From NCBI GenBank assembly GCA_029747015.1, contig JAKOGI010000340.1:264001-328000 (forward strand): a DNA stretch of 64,000 nucleotides, given 5' to 3'. Positions 12,345 to 24,950 of this stretch are shown here, piece after piece. Source of the stretch: Carnegiea gigantea (lineage: Eukaryota; Streptophyta; Magnoliopsida; Caryophyllales; Cactaceae). The position numbers and the translations under genes are program-made. Position 1 is the stretch's first letter. Each line of letters starts with the position of its first letter. The notes under the pieces are model-generated. The model was not told the origin of the DNA and ran no database searches. It was given only the letters and a program-made list of their open reading frames with translations.

Positions 12345-12505
12345 TCAACATAACCTATAGATTCAAAATTCAGACCCACAGAGATGGCCTCATAAATTTC
12401 TTATTTTTGAAAATGTTGATTCAATTGAGCACGATAATCATCAAGTCGTAACAAATAACTCCAAAAAGGTTCATGCTCAAATTGTGAGAAATTAAAAACT
12501 GGCAT
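12345..12505 (-). pseudogene. Gag-like protein of element B, N-terminal part (broken)
   Basis: Start ATG at 12505 on the minus strand, reading MPVFNFSQFEHEPFWSYLL. It runs to the insertion point of element A and resumes at 5158. Codon 35 is TAA (12403-12401) where element A has TGG, so this copy is dead independently of the insertion. Removing element A and one TSD copy makes the B frame contiguous (LNFESIGYV joined to VESICLGSL), which confirms the nesting. Confidence 0.75.
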
Positions 12506-13260
12506 TCTTGAAACTCTTTTTTTTCAATTTTAAGAATTTTTCAATTTTTTTAGATTTTCAAATTTTGTAGGGTTTTTTTTTGGTTATTGAAAGAAAAAGC
12601 AAAAGGAAAAAACAATGACTCTAAGACAACTAACTATAAACTAATGACTAAAACCAAAAAAAAGACATGCAAATAATTAAGTGAACAAATCAAAGTAAAC
12701 TAGCAAAAATAAAACTATATTATAAAAATAAAAGAAAGACCCAAAAGACTTAAACAACAAGAAGTAACTTAACACAAAAAACCACAAAGAATCCCAAACA
12801 CCAACCACAAGCACCGTTTCTCTTTCTGATTTTGTACACACAATTACAGAAAATATGCGCCTAAAACAAGACAAAAAAAAAATAAAACCGAAAATAAAAC
12901 TCCTAAAATCAGAACTCTATACATAGTAAATTCCAGACAAACACCTGAATATATTTTTTTTTCGAATTTTTTTCTGTCCCTGAACTGTGTAGAATATTGC
13001 AAACAGAAAATTAGTTCCAAAAATCACAGAAAATTCTAGACAGTCCCAAAAATTTCAGAAGGATTCACACAGACTGTAAATATTATGCTGAATCCACGAC
13101 AAATATCAACATAGCAAAAATGACACCAAAAATGCCCCAAAAAATTCGAACAAAATCTGAAAATGATGAAAATCTTGCACGGATGTTGCTTTTTTTTCTG
13201 TTCAATTCTGCCTTTTTTTTTTGCTGCACATAAACCAAATTTGGTTAGCTACTTTTTTCT
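12506..13260 (-). other. Probable leader of element B, 5' LTR missing
   Basis: AT-rich DNA with A-rich tracts resembling the leader of element A read in reverse. No tRNA-Asp primer site and no LTR are found in this stretch or to its right. The right border is a guess. Confidence 0.4.
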
Positions 13261-15443
13261 TTTCCTCTGATCCCATTTGTGAGCTAAATTTCTAGAGTTT
13301 GTGTTAGATTTCATGATTTTGTAATCATCAAAGTTGGGCTTTATGGGGTGTAATATACCACTAATCAGGAGTACTGGTAGACCAACTTCGATGATATTTT
13401 CATTAATTTTGGCTGGCTAAGAATTAAGATGCTTATCTAGGACTACAATGTATCCTTGACTAATAATAGTATTTTACTTTTTTCTTGGGATTATATTTTG
13501 TCTCTTACTGTATAATTTGAGCTTTATGTAACACTAATTTATTTATACAAATTATTACGATTGTTTGTTCTTGTTAATTTCAATAGTTTAATTTACCATC
13601 TCATATATGCATTAGACCTTATAGGCTAGCAAAATATTATTTAATTATGCTTAAAATTATAGTTGTTGAATTTGAATATTTATGCTATAAATTAGATGAG
13701 TTATGTCTAAAATAGATAATTTATGCTAACCACTAGATGACCTATGTCAAATTATAATTATAATTTATTTTTTTATGACCTAATGCTTATAGCTTAGGAT
13801 GTTTAAGAGACTAATTGAAACTCCACTAGAAGTAGGAATTGAAAATTGAGATCCTTGATGAAATCAAAGTCCTAAGTTTTCTCTACTTAGAAATTTCTCT
13901 CTCTTTCTCTCCTGACTTGGTAATATTCTTTAATTTTATTATTTTTAATTTGATTATTGATGATATTTCTCACTTGAATCATTCTTTGGTTTAATCAAGA
14001 ATAGTAAAATTAAAGTAATTATTATTCTTTGTGAGCACAAGATTCATATACTCGCCAGTATACAACGCTTTTGTGCACTTGCAAACATTTGAATCTAATT
14101 TTTAAAGCTTGAAGATCAACCCCACATAGTCGTTTCTACATAAAGCACACACTAAGCATAGAAAAAGCATACATTCTTAAAGACACACCATTAACTGCAA
14201 CTAGTCAAGTACATGAGAGAACCGGCCAATCGCAGAGTTCATATTGAACTAAGTACACACACCACTAGGTAAGGCCACAGCACATCGTTATTTATCAAAC
14301 ATAGTGGCCTCCCAACTTAACTATATGTATATTTTCTGACAGCAGACACGGTATCACTTAATAGCTACTAGTCCAAGTAATTTTAAGCCGTTGGCATACG
14401 ACTGATCTCAAAGACCATCAATTTTTAGGGCCTGCCTAAATTGACATTACCCCCTGAAATGCTATTCCCTCCATAGTTTTGTCCAGCATTATTGTTGGAA
14501 ATACCCCCTGATACATTCTACGGACCAGTGTTAACAGTCTCAGTCTTGTGCTCACTATTCCCAACAGTGGCACCTCCAACTGTCTGATTCCCGGATGCAT
14601 TTGCGTTACCCCCAGAATTGGCTAAAGATTGGTTAGTCTGGGGAACACGTTCCATGGTGCCAAATCTAGGAGTGTTTTTTTTCCCCCTTTCTTTCTAAAG
14701 AGCTTAGGTAGGTTCAGTGGATGTTTAGTTGTAATTTGGCCTGCTGAAATTGTGAGGCAGTTGTCTCCTTTTATAGTGGTTGGAAATGAGAGAGAGGTAG
14801 CCATGCCATGACAGTGATATCTGTATATCCATTGCTCCTAAGCTTTCAAGACCACTTTGCAAGTACATTTTCCTCGTTTAAATATAAGTGGACCGATTCC
14901 AATAAAGAGTTATAATATATGTCTTGAAAATGTCTTATCTTGATCAAAATTAACATATTAAATGATCTAAAATCACTAAATTTTCAATAATTAGAATTAA
15001 TTATGAATCGTAAAACTCTAGTATTCATTGGATATGCTGACCGATACGAAATGACACTTTAATCGAATCAACCCTATCTACGAAAGCATATAATATGCAT
15101 AATTTTCAAGTTGTGGACAAAGTGGATAAAAAAATAATTTTACATCATTTATAAGTTGTAACATCCTTGCACTGTTCCATCGTACTCTTTTTTTAAAAAT
15201 TTAATACATAATAATATAACTTCTTAGCTCAAATAAGATACTTAAGAAATATCCTGTAATAAAATATTTATCATTTTGCTTCTAATAAATATATCCTTGC
15301 GATGTACCTGCCTCACATATCTTCGCAAAATTAAAAAATAGTACAAATATTAAAAAAACTAAACTACTTGATTAAGGTAAATCATATTTGAATGACAAAA
15401 ACATGCCCCACCCAAAAGTACAAACCATTTTTTTAAAAAGAAA
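13261..15443. other. AT-rich spacer with one small decayed frame
   Basis: No gene or transposon border was recognised except the Gly/Asn-rich frame at 14425-14655, listed separately. The rest is anonymous AT-rich DNA. Confidence 0.4.
14425..14655 (-). pseudogene. Small Gly/Asn-rich reading frame with an internal stop
   Basis: Seen on the minus strand: ATG at 14655, 76 codons, TAA at 14427-14425. One in-frame TAG interrupts it at codon 46 (14520-14518). Both halves have the same unusual composition, rich in Gly, Asn and Ser (SGGNANASGNQTVGGATVGN before the stop; SGGISNNNAGQNYGG after it). The same frame and composition across the stop suggest one former coding segment rather than chance. I do not recognise the family. 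It may be an exon or a retroposed fragment of a low-complexity protein. Confidence 0.3.
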
Positions 15444-17549
15444 ATTCTTATCTATTTGAATGGTAAGACTCTTTACCTAATTAAAGGACATTGGTTTAGT
15501 ATTAATTAAATATAGATTTTGCTAGTGTATTTAGAATGATTGTAAAATTAAATCTACAAGAATTTTTAAATAGATATAAGGTTTTCATTCAAATAATCAA
15601 ATTCTACATTTCAAGCCTCATTAGCAGCTACATCAATGACATACTCCAAACCATCTCCACACTAGCTTGTTAGAGGGCCGGGAACGTGCCCGACCAGTCC
15701 CAACCGTCTCGCTCAAAAATGCGGATCAGAGTTATCTTCTTTTGCGTTCAATCCACTTGAATCCTCAAATTGGGGATTCACGATTGCTGGGGGTAGGATT
15801 AGGCAGAGCTTCCACCCTATTGACCTGACTTAAAAGCTAACCCTTAGAAGATTAGATGATATTATATAAGCACTTTAAAGTTTTAATCTTCAAATCAATC
15901 CTGAAAATAGACAAGCTTATGTTAAGAATCCAAGTTGCTCAATCCTGACGTCTCTATTTGATTCGATTAATTTCTTTTTTAAATTTTTATTGAGTTATGA
16001 TCTAATGTCTTTTAAAGCTTTTCATCTACCCAAGTCACTCATGATTCTGCATTTGTAGAAGACGAGGTTTGAAAACTGAAAGGCATATAAAAGGAATTGG
16101 ATAAGAATAACTTGGTTGTCCCCACACTAACTTGTTAGAGGGTTGGGCATGTGCCCGATCCATCCCAACGCTCTTGCTTAAAAATGTGGGTCAGGGTCAT
16201 CTTCTTTTGCATTCAATCCACCTGAATACTCAAATTGGGGATTCACGAATACTAGGGGCAGGATTAGGCAGAGGTTCCACCCCGCTGACCTGAATTAGAA
16301 CGGTAACCCTAGGAAGATTAGATGATATTATATAAGCACTTTAAAGTTTTAATCTTTGAATCCATCCTGGAAATAGACAAGCTTATGTTAAGACCCAAAT
16401 TGCTTAATCCTGACGTCTTTATTTGATCCGATTAACTTCTTTTTAAAATTTTTATTGAGTTATGATCTAATGTCTCTTAAAGCTTTTCATCTATCCAAAT
16501 CACTCATGATGCATTTCTAGAGGATGAGGTTTGAAAACTGGGAGGCATATAAAAGGAATTGGATAAGAATAACTTGGTTGTCCCTACATGTTAGGTAGAA
16601 CTCACCGGCATTTTACCGTTGGACAAATGAGAAGAGGCATAAACCACTTAGGCATTGAGCCATACATGTTCCAACTTGTTTCTCAGGCACCCTGCATCGA
16701 TGTTTATTTCCTTATCTATGCGCTCTGAGACCCTCGAGGTAGGGGAATTTGATTCGTACGCCATACTCGCATGAATTTCGTGTTTTATGAGAATACAAGT
16801 TTAACACTTGTATGAATGTATGTATATATTTGATATAATATGATGATATGATATAATAGGATTGGATTTTTTTGAAAATAATTCTAATCTTTAAAACCTA
16901 TCAGTTTGAATGGTAATATTCTTTACTTAATTAAAGGACATTGGGTTAGTGTCAATTAAATATAGATTTTGTCAGTGTATTTAATTGTAAAATTAAATCT
17001 GTGAGATATTTCTGTGATAGATGCAAGGATTTCATTCAAATAATCAAATTCTACATTATAGCAACTAGATTAAAGACATACTCCAAACCATCACTGCACT
17101 AGCTTGTTAGAGGATTGGGGACGTGCCCGACCAGTCCTAGCCCTCTCGCTAAAAAATGCGGGTCAGGGTTATCTTCTTTTGCGCTCAATCCACTTGAATC
17201 CTCAAATTGGGGATTAATGATTACTGGGGGTAGGATTAGGCAAAGGCTAACCCTTGGAAGATCAGATGATATTATATAAGCACTTTAAAGTTTTAATTTT
17301 CAAATTGATCCTGGAAATAGCCAAGCTTATGTTAACAACCCAAATTGCTAAATCCTAACGTCTTTATTTGGTTCAATTAATTTTTTTTAAAAATTTTTAT
17401 TGAGTCACGATCTAATGTCTTTTAAAGCTTTTCATCTACCCAAATCACTCATGATTATGCATTTGTAGAAGATGAGGTTTGAAAACTGAGAGACATATAA
17501 AAGGAATTGGATAAGAATAACTTGGTTGTACCCGCGTGTTGTGTAGAAC

Positions 17550-17756
17550 TCACCGCCATTTTACAAGTGGAAAAAATGGGAAGAGGCATAGACCACTTGG
17601 GCGGTGAGCCAGACACATTCCAACTTGTTTCTCGAGCACACTGCATTGATGTTCATTTCTTTTTCTATGCACTCTGGGCCCCTTGGCATAGAGGAATTTA
17701 ATTCTTACACCATACTCGCGTGAATTTCGTGTTTTGTGTAAATACGAGCTTAACAC
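17550..17756 (-). other. Minus-strand reading frame shared among the array units
   Basis: A 68-codon frame containing SREYGVRIKF and HRKRNEHQCSVLEKQVG. Related frames lie in the other units at 19111-19332, 20086-20280 and 21159-21416, with the same phase and partly conserved residues. Conservation follows from the repeat itself, so it is not proof of coding. No known domain is recognised and no transcription signal is seen. Confidence 0.2.
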
Positions 17757-17899
17757 TTGTATGGATGCATGTATATATATGATATAATACGATGATATGA
17801 TATAATGGGATTAGATTTTTTATTAAAAAAATCTCCTATCTTTAAAACCTGTCTATCTGAATCGTAAGACTCTTTACTTAATTAAAGGACATTGGGTTA

Positions 17900-18450
17900 G
17901 TGTCAATTAGGGATGGCAATGGGGCGGGTACGGGGCGGGTTAAGCCGTACCCTACCCATATCCATTTTCGAAAATCATACTCATACCCGTACCCATTGGG
18001 TACTAAAAAATAAACCCATACCTATACCCATCGGGTTTTGCGGGTTTTATTCGGGTTCACATAGAAAATAAAAATTAATATCCATATAAAACCCATATCA
18101 AAGTACGATATATATTTTCGTCATTATAAGATTACAAGGTTGTGATATTTTGGGAATATATTGTTTAGAAATATGAAATCAAATATATTATTGACTAATT
18201 TTTTTGTTAAAACAGTTTGAATTGAACTTAAACAGGAAAAATATTAATCAAAAATAATTTTTTTCTTATTATAAAAATGGGTACGGTTAGGGAATGGGTA
18301 TGGGGCGGGTGAGGGCTATACCCATACCCGTACCCATACCCACACCCATTTTTCAATACCCCCATACCCATGTAAAAACCATTTTCACCACCCATTTGGG
18401 TTTCAAATGGGGCGGGTTTTACGGGTGTTATTGTCATCCCTAATGTCAAT
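17900..18450. repeat. 8-bp target-site duplication around the MITE
   Basis: Left copy GTGTCAAT (17900-17907), right copy ATGTCAAT (18443-18450), one mismatch. The other array units read GTGTCAATTAAATATAG across this point, showing the pre-insertion state. Confidence 0.8.
17908..18442. mobile_element. hAT-type MITE inside array unit 3
   Basis: 535 bp beginning TAGGGATGGCAAT and ending ATTGTCATCCCTA, so the ends are inverted repeats with one mismatch in the outer 13 bases. It has an 8-bp TSD, subterminal GGGGCGGGT and ACCCGTACCC repeats, an AT-rich centre, and no transposase. TIR and TSD type are those of non-autonomous hAT elements. It is absent from the other units, so it inserted after array formation. 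Confidence 0.85.
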
Positions 18451-21335
18451 TAAATATAGATTTTGCTAGTGTATTTAGAATGATTGTAAAATTAAATCTA
18501 CAAAAGATATTTTTTTAATAGATACAAGGATTTCATTCAAATAATCAAATGCTACATTACAAGCCTCCTTAGCAACTAGATCATGGGCATACTCCAAACC
18601 ATCGCCGCACTAGCTTGTTAGAGGGTTGGGACGTGCCCGACCCATTCTAACCTTCTAGCTCAAAAATGCGGGTTAGCATTAGCTCAAAAATGCGGGTCAG
18701 GGTCATCCACTTTTGCGTTCAATCCACCTGAATCCTCAAATTGAAGTTTCACGAATACTGGGAGTAGGATTAGGCAGGGGGTTCCACCTTGCTGACCTTA
18801 CTTAAAAAGCTAATATTTTGAAGATTAGATGATATTATATATGCATTTAAAATTTTAATCTTTAAATCGATCCTGGAAGTAGACAAGCTTATGTTAAGAC
18901 CCAAATTGCCCAATCCTGATGTCTTTATTTGATCCGATTAATTTCTTTTTTAAATTTTTATTGAGTTATAATCTAATGTTTTTTAAAGCTTTTCATCTAC
19001 CAAAATCACTCATGATTCTACTTTTCTAGTAGATGAGGTTTGAAAACTGAGAGGCATATAAAAGGAATTGGATAAGAATAACTTGGTTGTCCCCACGTGT
19101 TAGGTAGAACTCACCGCCATTTTACAAGTGGACAAATGGGAAGAGGCGTAGACCATTTATGCATTGAGCGAGACATATTCAATTTGTTTCTTGGGCACAT
19201 TGCATTGATGTTTCCCTCGGTATAGGGGAATTTAGTTCTTACACCATACCCATGTGAATTTCGTGTTTTGTGTGAATACGAGGTTAACACTTGTAAGCAT
19301 GTATGTATATATATGATATAATATGATGACATGATATAATAGGCTTGGAATTTTTTTTAAAAAAAATTCTTATCTTTAAAACCTGTCTATTTGAATCGTA
19401 AGACTCTTTACTTAATTAAACGACATTGGGTTAGTTTAAATTAAATATAGATTTTTCCAATGTATTTAGGATGATTGTAAAATTAATTCTACAAGGTGTT
19501 CGTTTGATAGATACAAGGATGTCATTCAAATAATCAAATTTTACATTATAAGCCTCCTTTGCAACTAGATCAAGGACATACTCCAAACCATCACCGCACT
19601 AGCTTGTTAGAGGGTTGGGGACGTTCCTGACCCGTCCCAACCCTCTCGCTCAAAATACAGGTCAGGGTCATCTTCTTTGGCTTTCAGCCTACTTGAATTC
19701 TCAAATTGGGGATTCACGAATACTGGGGTTAGGATTAGCTAGAGGTTCCACACCGCTGACCTAACTTAAAAAGCTAACCCTTAGAAGATTAGATGATATT
19801 ATATAAGCACTTAAAGTTTTAATCTTCAAATCGATCCTGAAAATAGACAAGCTTTTGTTAAGACCCAAATTGCTCAATCCTAATGTCTTTATTTGATTCG
19901 ATTAATTTCTTTTTAAATTTTTTATTGAGTTATGATTTAATGTCTTTTAAAGCTTTTCATCTGCCCAAATCACTCGTGCTTCTGCATTTCTAGAAGATGA
20001 GGTTTGAAAACTGAGAGACATATAAAAGGAATTGGATAAGAATAACTTGGTTGTCCCCACGTATTATGTAGAACTCACCGCCATTTTACATGCGGACAAA
20101 TGGGAAGAGGGATAGACCATTGAGGCATTGAGTAAGATGTATTCCAACTTGCTTCTCGGGCACGCTGCATTGATGTTCACTTCTTTTTCTATGCGCTCTG
20201 AGCCCCTCAGCATAGGGGAACTTAAATCTTAAACGATACTCACATGAATTTTGTGTTTTGTGTGAACATGAGTTTAACACTTGTGCGGATGTATGTATAT
20301 ATATGATATAATATGATGATATGATATAATAGGATTAGATTTTTTTATGAAAAATTTCCTATCTTTAAAACCTGTCTATTTGAATGGTAAGACTCTTTAC
20401 TCAATTAAAGGACATTGGGTTAGTGTCAAATAAATATAGATTTTGCAAGTGTATTTAGAATGATTGTAAAATTAAGTCTACGAGATATTTTTTTAATGGA
20501 CACAAGGATTTCATTCAAATAATCAAATTCTACATTAAAAGCCTCCTTTGCAACTAGATCAATGGCAATATTCCCAATCATCACTACACTAGCTTGTTAG
20601 AGGGTTGGGGACGTGCCCGACCCGTCCCAACCCTCTCGCTCAACAATGCATGTCAGGGTCATTTTCTTTTGCGTTCAATCCACCTGAATGCTCAAATTGA
20701 GGATTCACGAATACTGGGGGTAGGATTAGACGGAGGTTCCACCCAGCTGACCTGACTTAAAAAGCTAACCCTTGGAAGATTAGATGATATTATGTAAGCA
20801 CTTTAAAGTTTTAATCTTCAAATCGATCCTGAAAATAGACAAGCTTATGTTACAACCCAAATTGCTTAATCCTGACATCTTTATTTGATCTGATTAATTT
20901 CTTTTTTAAATTTTTATTGAGTTATGATCTAATGTATTTTAAAGCTTTTCATATACTCAAATCACTCATAATTCTGTATTTCTAGAAACTGAAGTGTGAC
21001 AACTGAGAGGCATATAAAAGGAATTGGATAAGAATAACTTGGTTGTCTCCGCGTGTTAGGTAGAACTCATCGCCATTTCACAGGTGGACAATTTGGAAGA
21101 GGTGTAGACCATTTGGGCATTGAGCCAGGCATATTCTAACTTGTTTCTTGGGAATGCTTCATCGATGTTTATTTCTTTTTCCATTCGCTCTGGGCCCTCG
21201 GTATAGGGGAATTTGATTCATACACCATACTTGCGTGAATTTCGTGTTTTGTGTGAATACGAATTTAACACTTGTATGCTTGCATGTACATATATGATAT
21301 AATATGATGATATGATATAATAGGATTAGATTTGT

Positions 21336-21792
21336 TAGTTTGATGAGTAGGTCAAATATCGATGGGATGTATATGGATGAGCATATTTTGATTTTACAAG
21401 TTTCATATTGATTCATTGGTTAAAAGTATATTTTTTGAGTTAATTTTCTTTTGTCAAAATTAAATAGCGGTATACTTATCACCTAAAATTGTCTATATTT
21501 AATCAAAAGCACATAAATTGTAATTTGTAAAATAATATAAAAAATATTCAAATGTTTCATTGTGATATATGAACATTATATGTGGATAGGCAATTAGGCA
21601 GAGGTCAGTTAACACTAATCAACATGTACATGTCATGCTTGGACGTTCGGTCTGGAGCGGGGAATATCTTTAAGCAATTGGACTTTCGGTCAAGAGTAGG
21701 GAATATATTTAAAGTATGAAAATAAACTAAATATTTATTAATTGTGCTAACCCACCGTCTTAATTGTGCTAAGCGCTTATCATATCATCGTG

Positions 21793-21843
<51 letters not shown>

Positions 21844-24800
21844 TAAAAGTTGGATTGAATTCATATATGAGCGACACGTGGATGCCATATACGATGCCAT
21901 CTAGGTTGCCACTTAGGATAAGAATGTCATGTAGGATAGTAAAATGAAAGACTTCTATCCTGTAATTAAGATGGATATAGGTTATCATTGCAATTTTAAT
22001 TCAATTTAATATTAACTTTTCTCATTTGTTATGACTAACTAGTAATTGAATTTTGTCTTAAAAAATTTAAATATGCACCAAAGAAATGATTTAGATGTTA
22101 CCTAAGAAAAAAATTGAAGTGTGTTAGATATTATTCTTGAGGTAAGTATATATAAGACATTTAAAGCTAAATATATTTATTTTTATATATTTATTTTTGA
22201 GTGAATATATCATGAATTGGCACTTGAATGCTAATTGGACTGCTTATTTCGCATACTGTAAAGCTTGATTACTTAAGCATGTCACATAATTGGATTTGGA
22301 TAATACGAAATACAGTAGGACCTTAATGTTATCGTGGGTTTTGCTTGCGACTACTTAAAGTTGGTACAATATTTAGTTTTTTTTCACATTTGTAAATTAC
22401 ATTCATGATATTAAAAATTTTTTTAGTGATTTATTCAATTTATATTTCATTCAAGATTGTATTTTGCGCTCAAAAATCACATAGTATAATTAGTTCTTTT
22501 AGCAAATTTAAATTTAAATTTAATGGGTAAATTAATATATAAGAGTAGTTTGTCTACATTCCCACAGTAGATAATAATTGACTTTGTAAATTAGTAGTAC
22601 TTCCCCCCCTCAAAAAAAAGAACGTTAAAAGTTTTTCTAAATTCAAATTGTACTAAAAATTTCTTCATCTGATACTAATCTCCCTTTCTTCTGTTTTTAA
22701 TTTTTTTCATTTTTCTTTGTTGGTTTTTTTATAAATAATTATACACCAAAGAGAGAAGATTAAGGTCAAGGACTTATTTGTCTTTTGTTACTACTGTCAA
22801 CAATTTCCCATACTTTGTTGATCACAAGAATAATTAATCAAATTTTATTTTTATTCAAATCATGGGTCAAATAGTAGGAAGGACCATCATCATTGTTAAA
22901 TAATATTAAAGGTACCATTAAAATATTAAAATAATCTGCAATAGACATATGAAGTGTATACGTAATGAATACAATTAAACTAATAGGAATTTGTAGGGAA
23001 AAAAATACACCTTTTGTGATGGTTATTAGTTTTAATTGGCATGCGTGACCCTATGAATTTTACTTTTGGTCTCATAAGTGCTAATTGATCTTTTGCTAAT
23101 TCATTCTTATTGGTAAATTACTTTATTATTTCATTTGAATGTCCACCTTTAATATTATATCACATTTGCTAAATTACCTTATTGTTTCATTTTAATGCTC
23201 ACCTTTAATAATTATATTATGTATTATTTTTGAAATTAATTGCCTCATTACACTGACAGTTATTTATTTACTCTAGAGTCAATCTTAATTTGCAATTCCT
23301 AGAAATAGGGATTGATTTTGTAGTATCTCATCTAAGTTTGTGTCATCATTTGATCCAAAAGAAAATTGGTGTCCCTATGTAATTCTTAGTTATAGAAGGA
23401 TACAAAAATGAGTCCTAACAAGTGTTGGTTAGCTAAAACGAAAGAATCTTATTCTTTTCTCGATTAATGTCAGAATGAAGGTTACAATCCATAGAATTGT
23501 TTTATACTCATCTGAGACAAAGTGGTCATTCGTGTTAAAAAGAAGGCAATTTCCTATTCATGTTTGCTATGCAATAACTATAAATAAAAGTCCAGAACAA
23601 TCAGTAAAATGTGTAGGAATTTACCTTTCGAAATCGGTATTAATTCATAAACAACAGAATTGCAGTATCATGATCGAATGACTTCACCAGAGGGTTTAAG
23701 TTTAGCATTAAATATGATAATGAATACTATGAATGATACACAATAAATATTGTCTAAAAGAAGTGTTTAACAACTTACCAATGGTACGTATGTACTCAAA
23801 ATAACTTCATTACTACAAATTATCCAAAAAAAAGGCACTGTACATCTTTTGTTGTTAGTAAACTCCTACAAATTGTTAGTTCTAATTATGCAAAGACCAT
23901 GACACATTATGATTCTTAGAATTAAATATAATCGAAGACTAAAATAATAACAATTAATAAATTACTCCAAATTGCGCAGGCAACTTCAGGCAGATGAAAT
24001 ATACAAGAAGTCCACAATTGAAATACCTTTCTGTAGGTAAGTACAAATTAATACAAAATTATTATCTCATATTTTTTTACTAAATGTATAAGCAAGTAAA
24101 AAATCATTACATACATTTAACAACACATCATTGATGACAAGTAGTTCGGAACAAATGAAAAATCAAAATCTAACTTAGTATAATATATGTTACTTTTGCA
24201 TGTTACTTAATCTGAGAACGGAAGTTGGCGACTAATAGATAGCAAAGATGATAAATCTGATATGTTATTAAACATTTCATATTAGAACTACTTTTCATAC
24301 ATTACACTTCACATTACCAAATGATGCATTTTTAAAAATAAAGTCCAAGTTTACAAAAGGCAACATTCAATTACTGAAAATACTATGGTTTTCCTTTACT
24401 CCTTTGATCCCATCGTCGATATGGTTATTTCACAAAATTATTTTAAACTTAAAAAATTCACGTAGCGTCAAATCACATAATATCTTAAAACAAAAAAAAC
24501 AATTAAAAACTTCTTAATTAACAGGATTAAAAAAGATAGACTGCATATCAAAAATTCAAGTACATATAATTAAGGTGACTTTATATGAAATAAATTTAGA
24601 AAAAAGGTACTACCATCAAGTTCATAGAATTTAGTATGGTATAGCATCGATAACAACATATACAACAAGATGGTGATACTTATCAGCTGAGAAGTGATAG
24701 CATTCTTTTTATCTCTCATCTCACAATCAAATTCTTAAAAACCAGAATCCACCCCGCAAGTCTAGGCTTAGCATATGATTTAATTATGTAAATATAACAA

Positions 24801-24950
24801 AAATGTGGGTTAGATATTAATTAAGAATTAAAAAAAAGTATGTCACTAGTAGCAAAAAAACTAAAGTTGTCCTAAAATAACCCTAACAACAAGTTGGTCA
24901 CTTGAATATTATTGGCCTTCAACTGCCTCACCATCATCGCCATTTAGCTC
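21336..24950. other. AT-rich spacer without recognised genes
   Basis: Nothing coding is supported. It holds a TA/TG microsatellite at 21793-21841 and a short direct repeat at about 21640-21710 (variants of TTGGACTTTCGGTCAAGAG followed by GGGAATAT). A 68-codon frame at 23475-23681 has no recognisable motif. Confidence 0.5.
21793..21841. repeat. (TA)n(TG)n microsatellite
   Basis: An uninterrupted TA run followed directly by an uninterrupted TG run. Confidence 0.95.

Larger units (their letters stand above)
483..13260 (-). mobile_element. Element B: gag-only LTR retrotransposon, 5'-truncated and split by element A
   Basis: Minus-strand LTR element. Seen: a 3' LTR (483-1968), a purine-rich tract just before it, a long 3' noncoding part (1969-3892), and a gag-like frame in two pieces (12505-12345, then 5158-3893) separated by element A. 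An AT-rich leader lies at 12506-13260. No reverse transcriptase, integrase or protease is present. Its gag is clearly homologous to that of element A, but its LTR has a different body, so the two are relatives rather than copies. No second LTR and no primer site were found to the right, so the 5' end is lost and no TSD can be tested. The right limit of 13260 is approximate. Confidence 0.7.
15444..21335. repeat. Array of five direct repeats of about 980 bp
   Basis: Unit starts, taken at CTTATCTTTAAAACCTGTCT and variants, lie near 15444, 16881, 17831, 19367 and 20347; the array ends near 21335. Every unit carries the landmark CACTAGCTTGTTAGAGG, the segment AAAAGGAATTGGATAAG and a terminal GATATAATATGATGATATG run. 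Unit 1 has an internal partial duplication of about 465 bp: the landmark occurs at 15661 and again near 16125. Unit 2 lacks about 30 bp, and unit 3 holds a MITE. Without the MITE, units 3-5 are 980-1000 bp. They are clearly diverged from each other. I cannot assign the unit to a known family. No centromere-type 150-180 bp satellite is seen. Confidence 0.85.

Noticed and set aside
17507..17701. Plus-strand coding frame in the array
   Set aside because: It lies opposite the minus-strand frame that recurs in other units, and its residues are not conserved among units.
15444..21335. CRISPR array or centromeric satellite
   Set aside because: Units are ~980 bp, diverged and without spacers. Satellite units of 150-180 bp are not seen, and CRISPR arrays do not occur in plant nuclear DNA.
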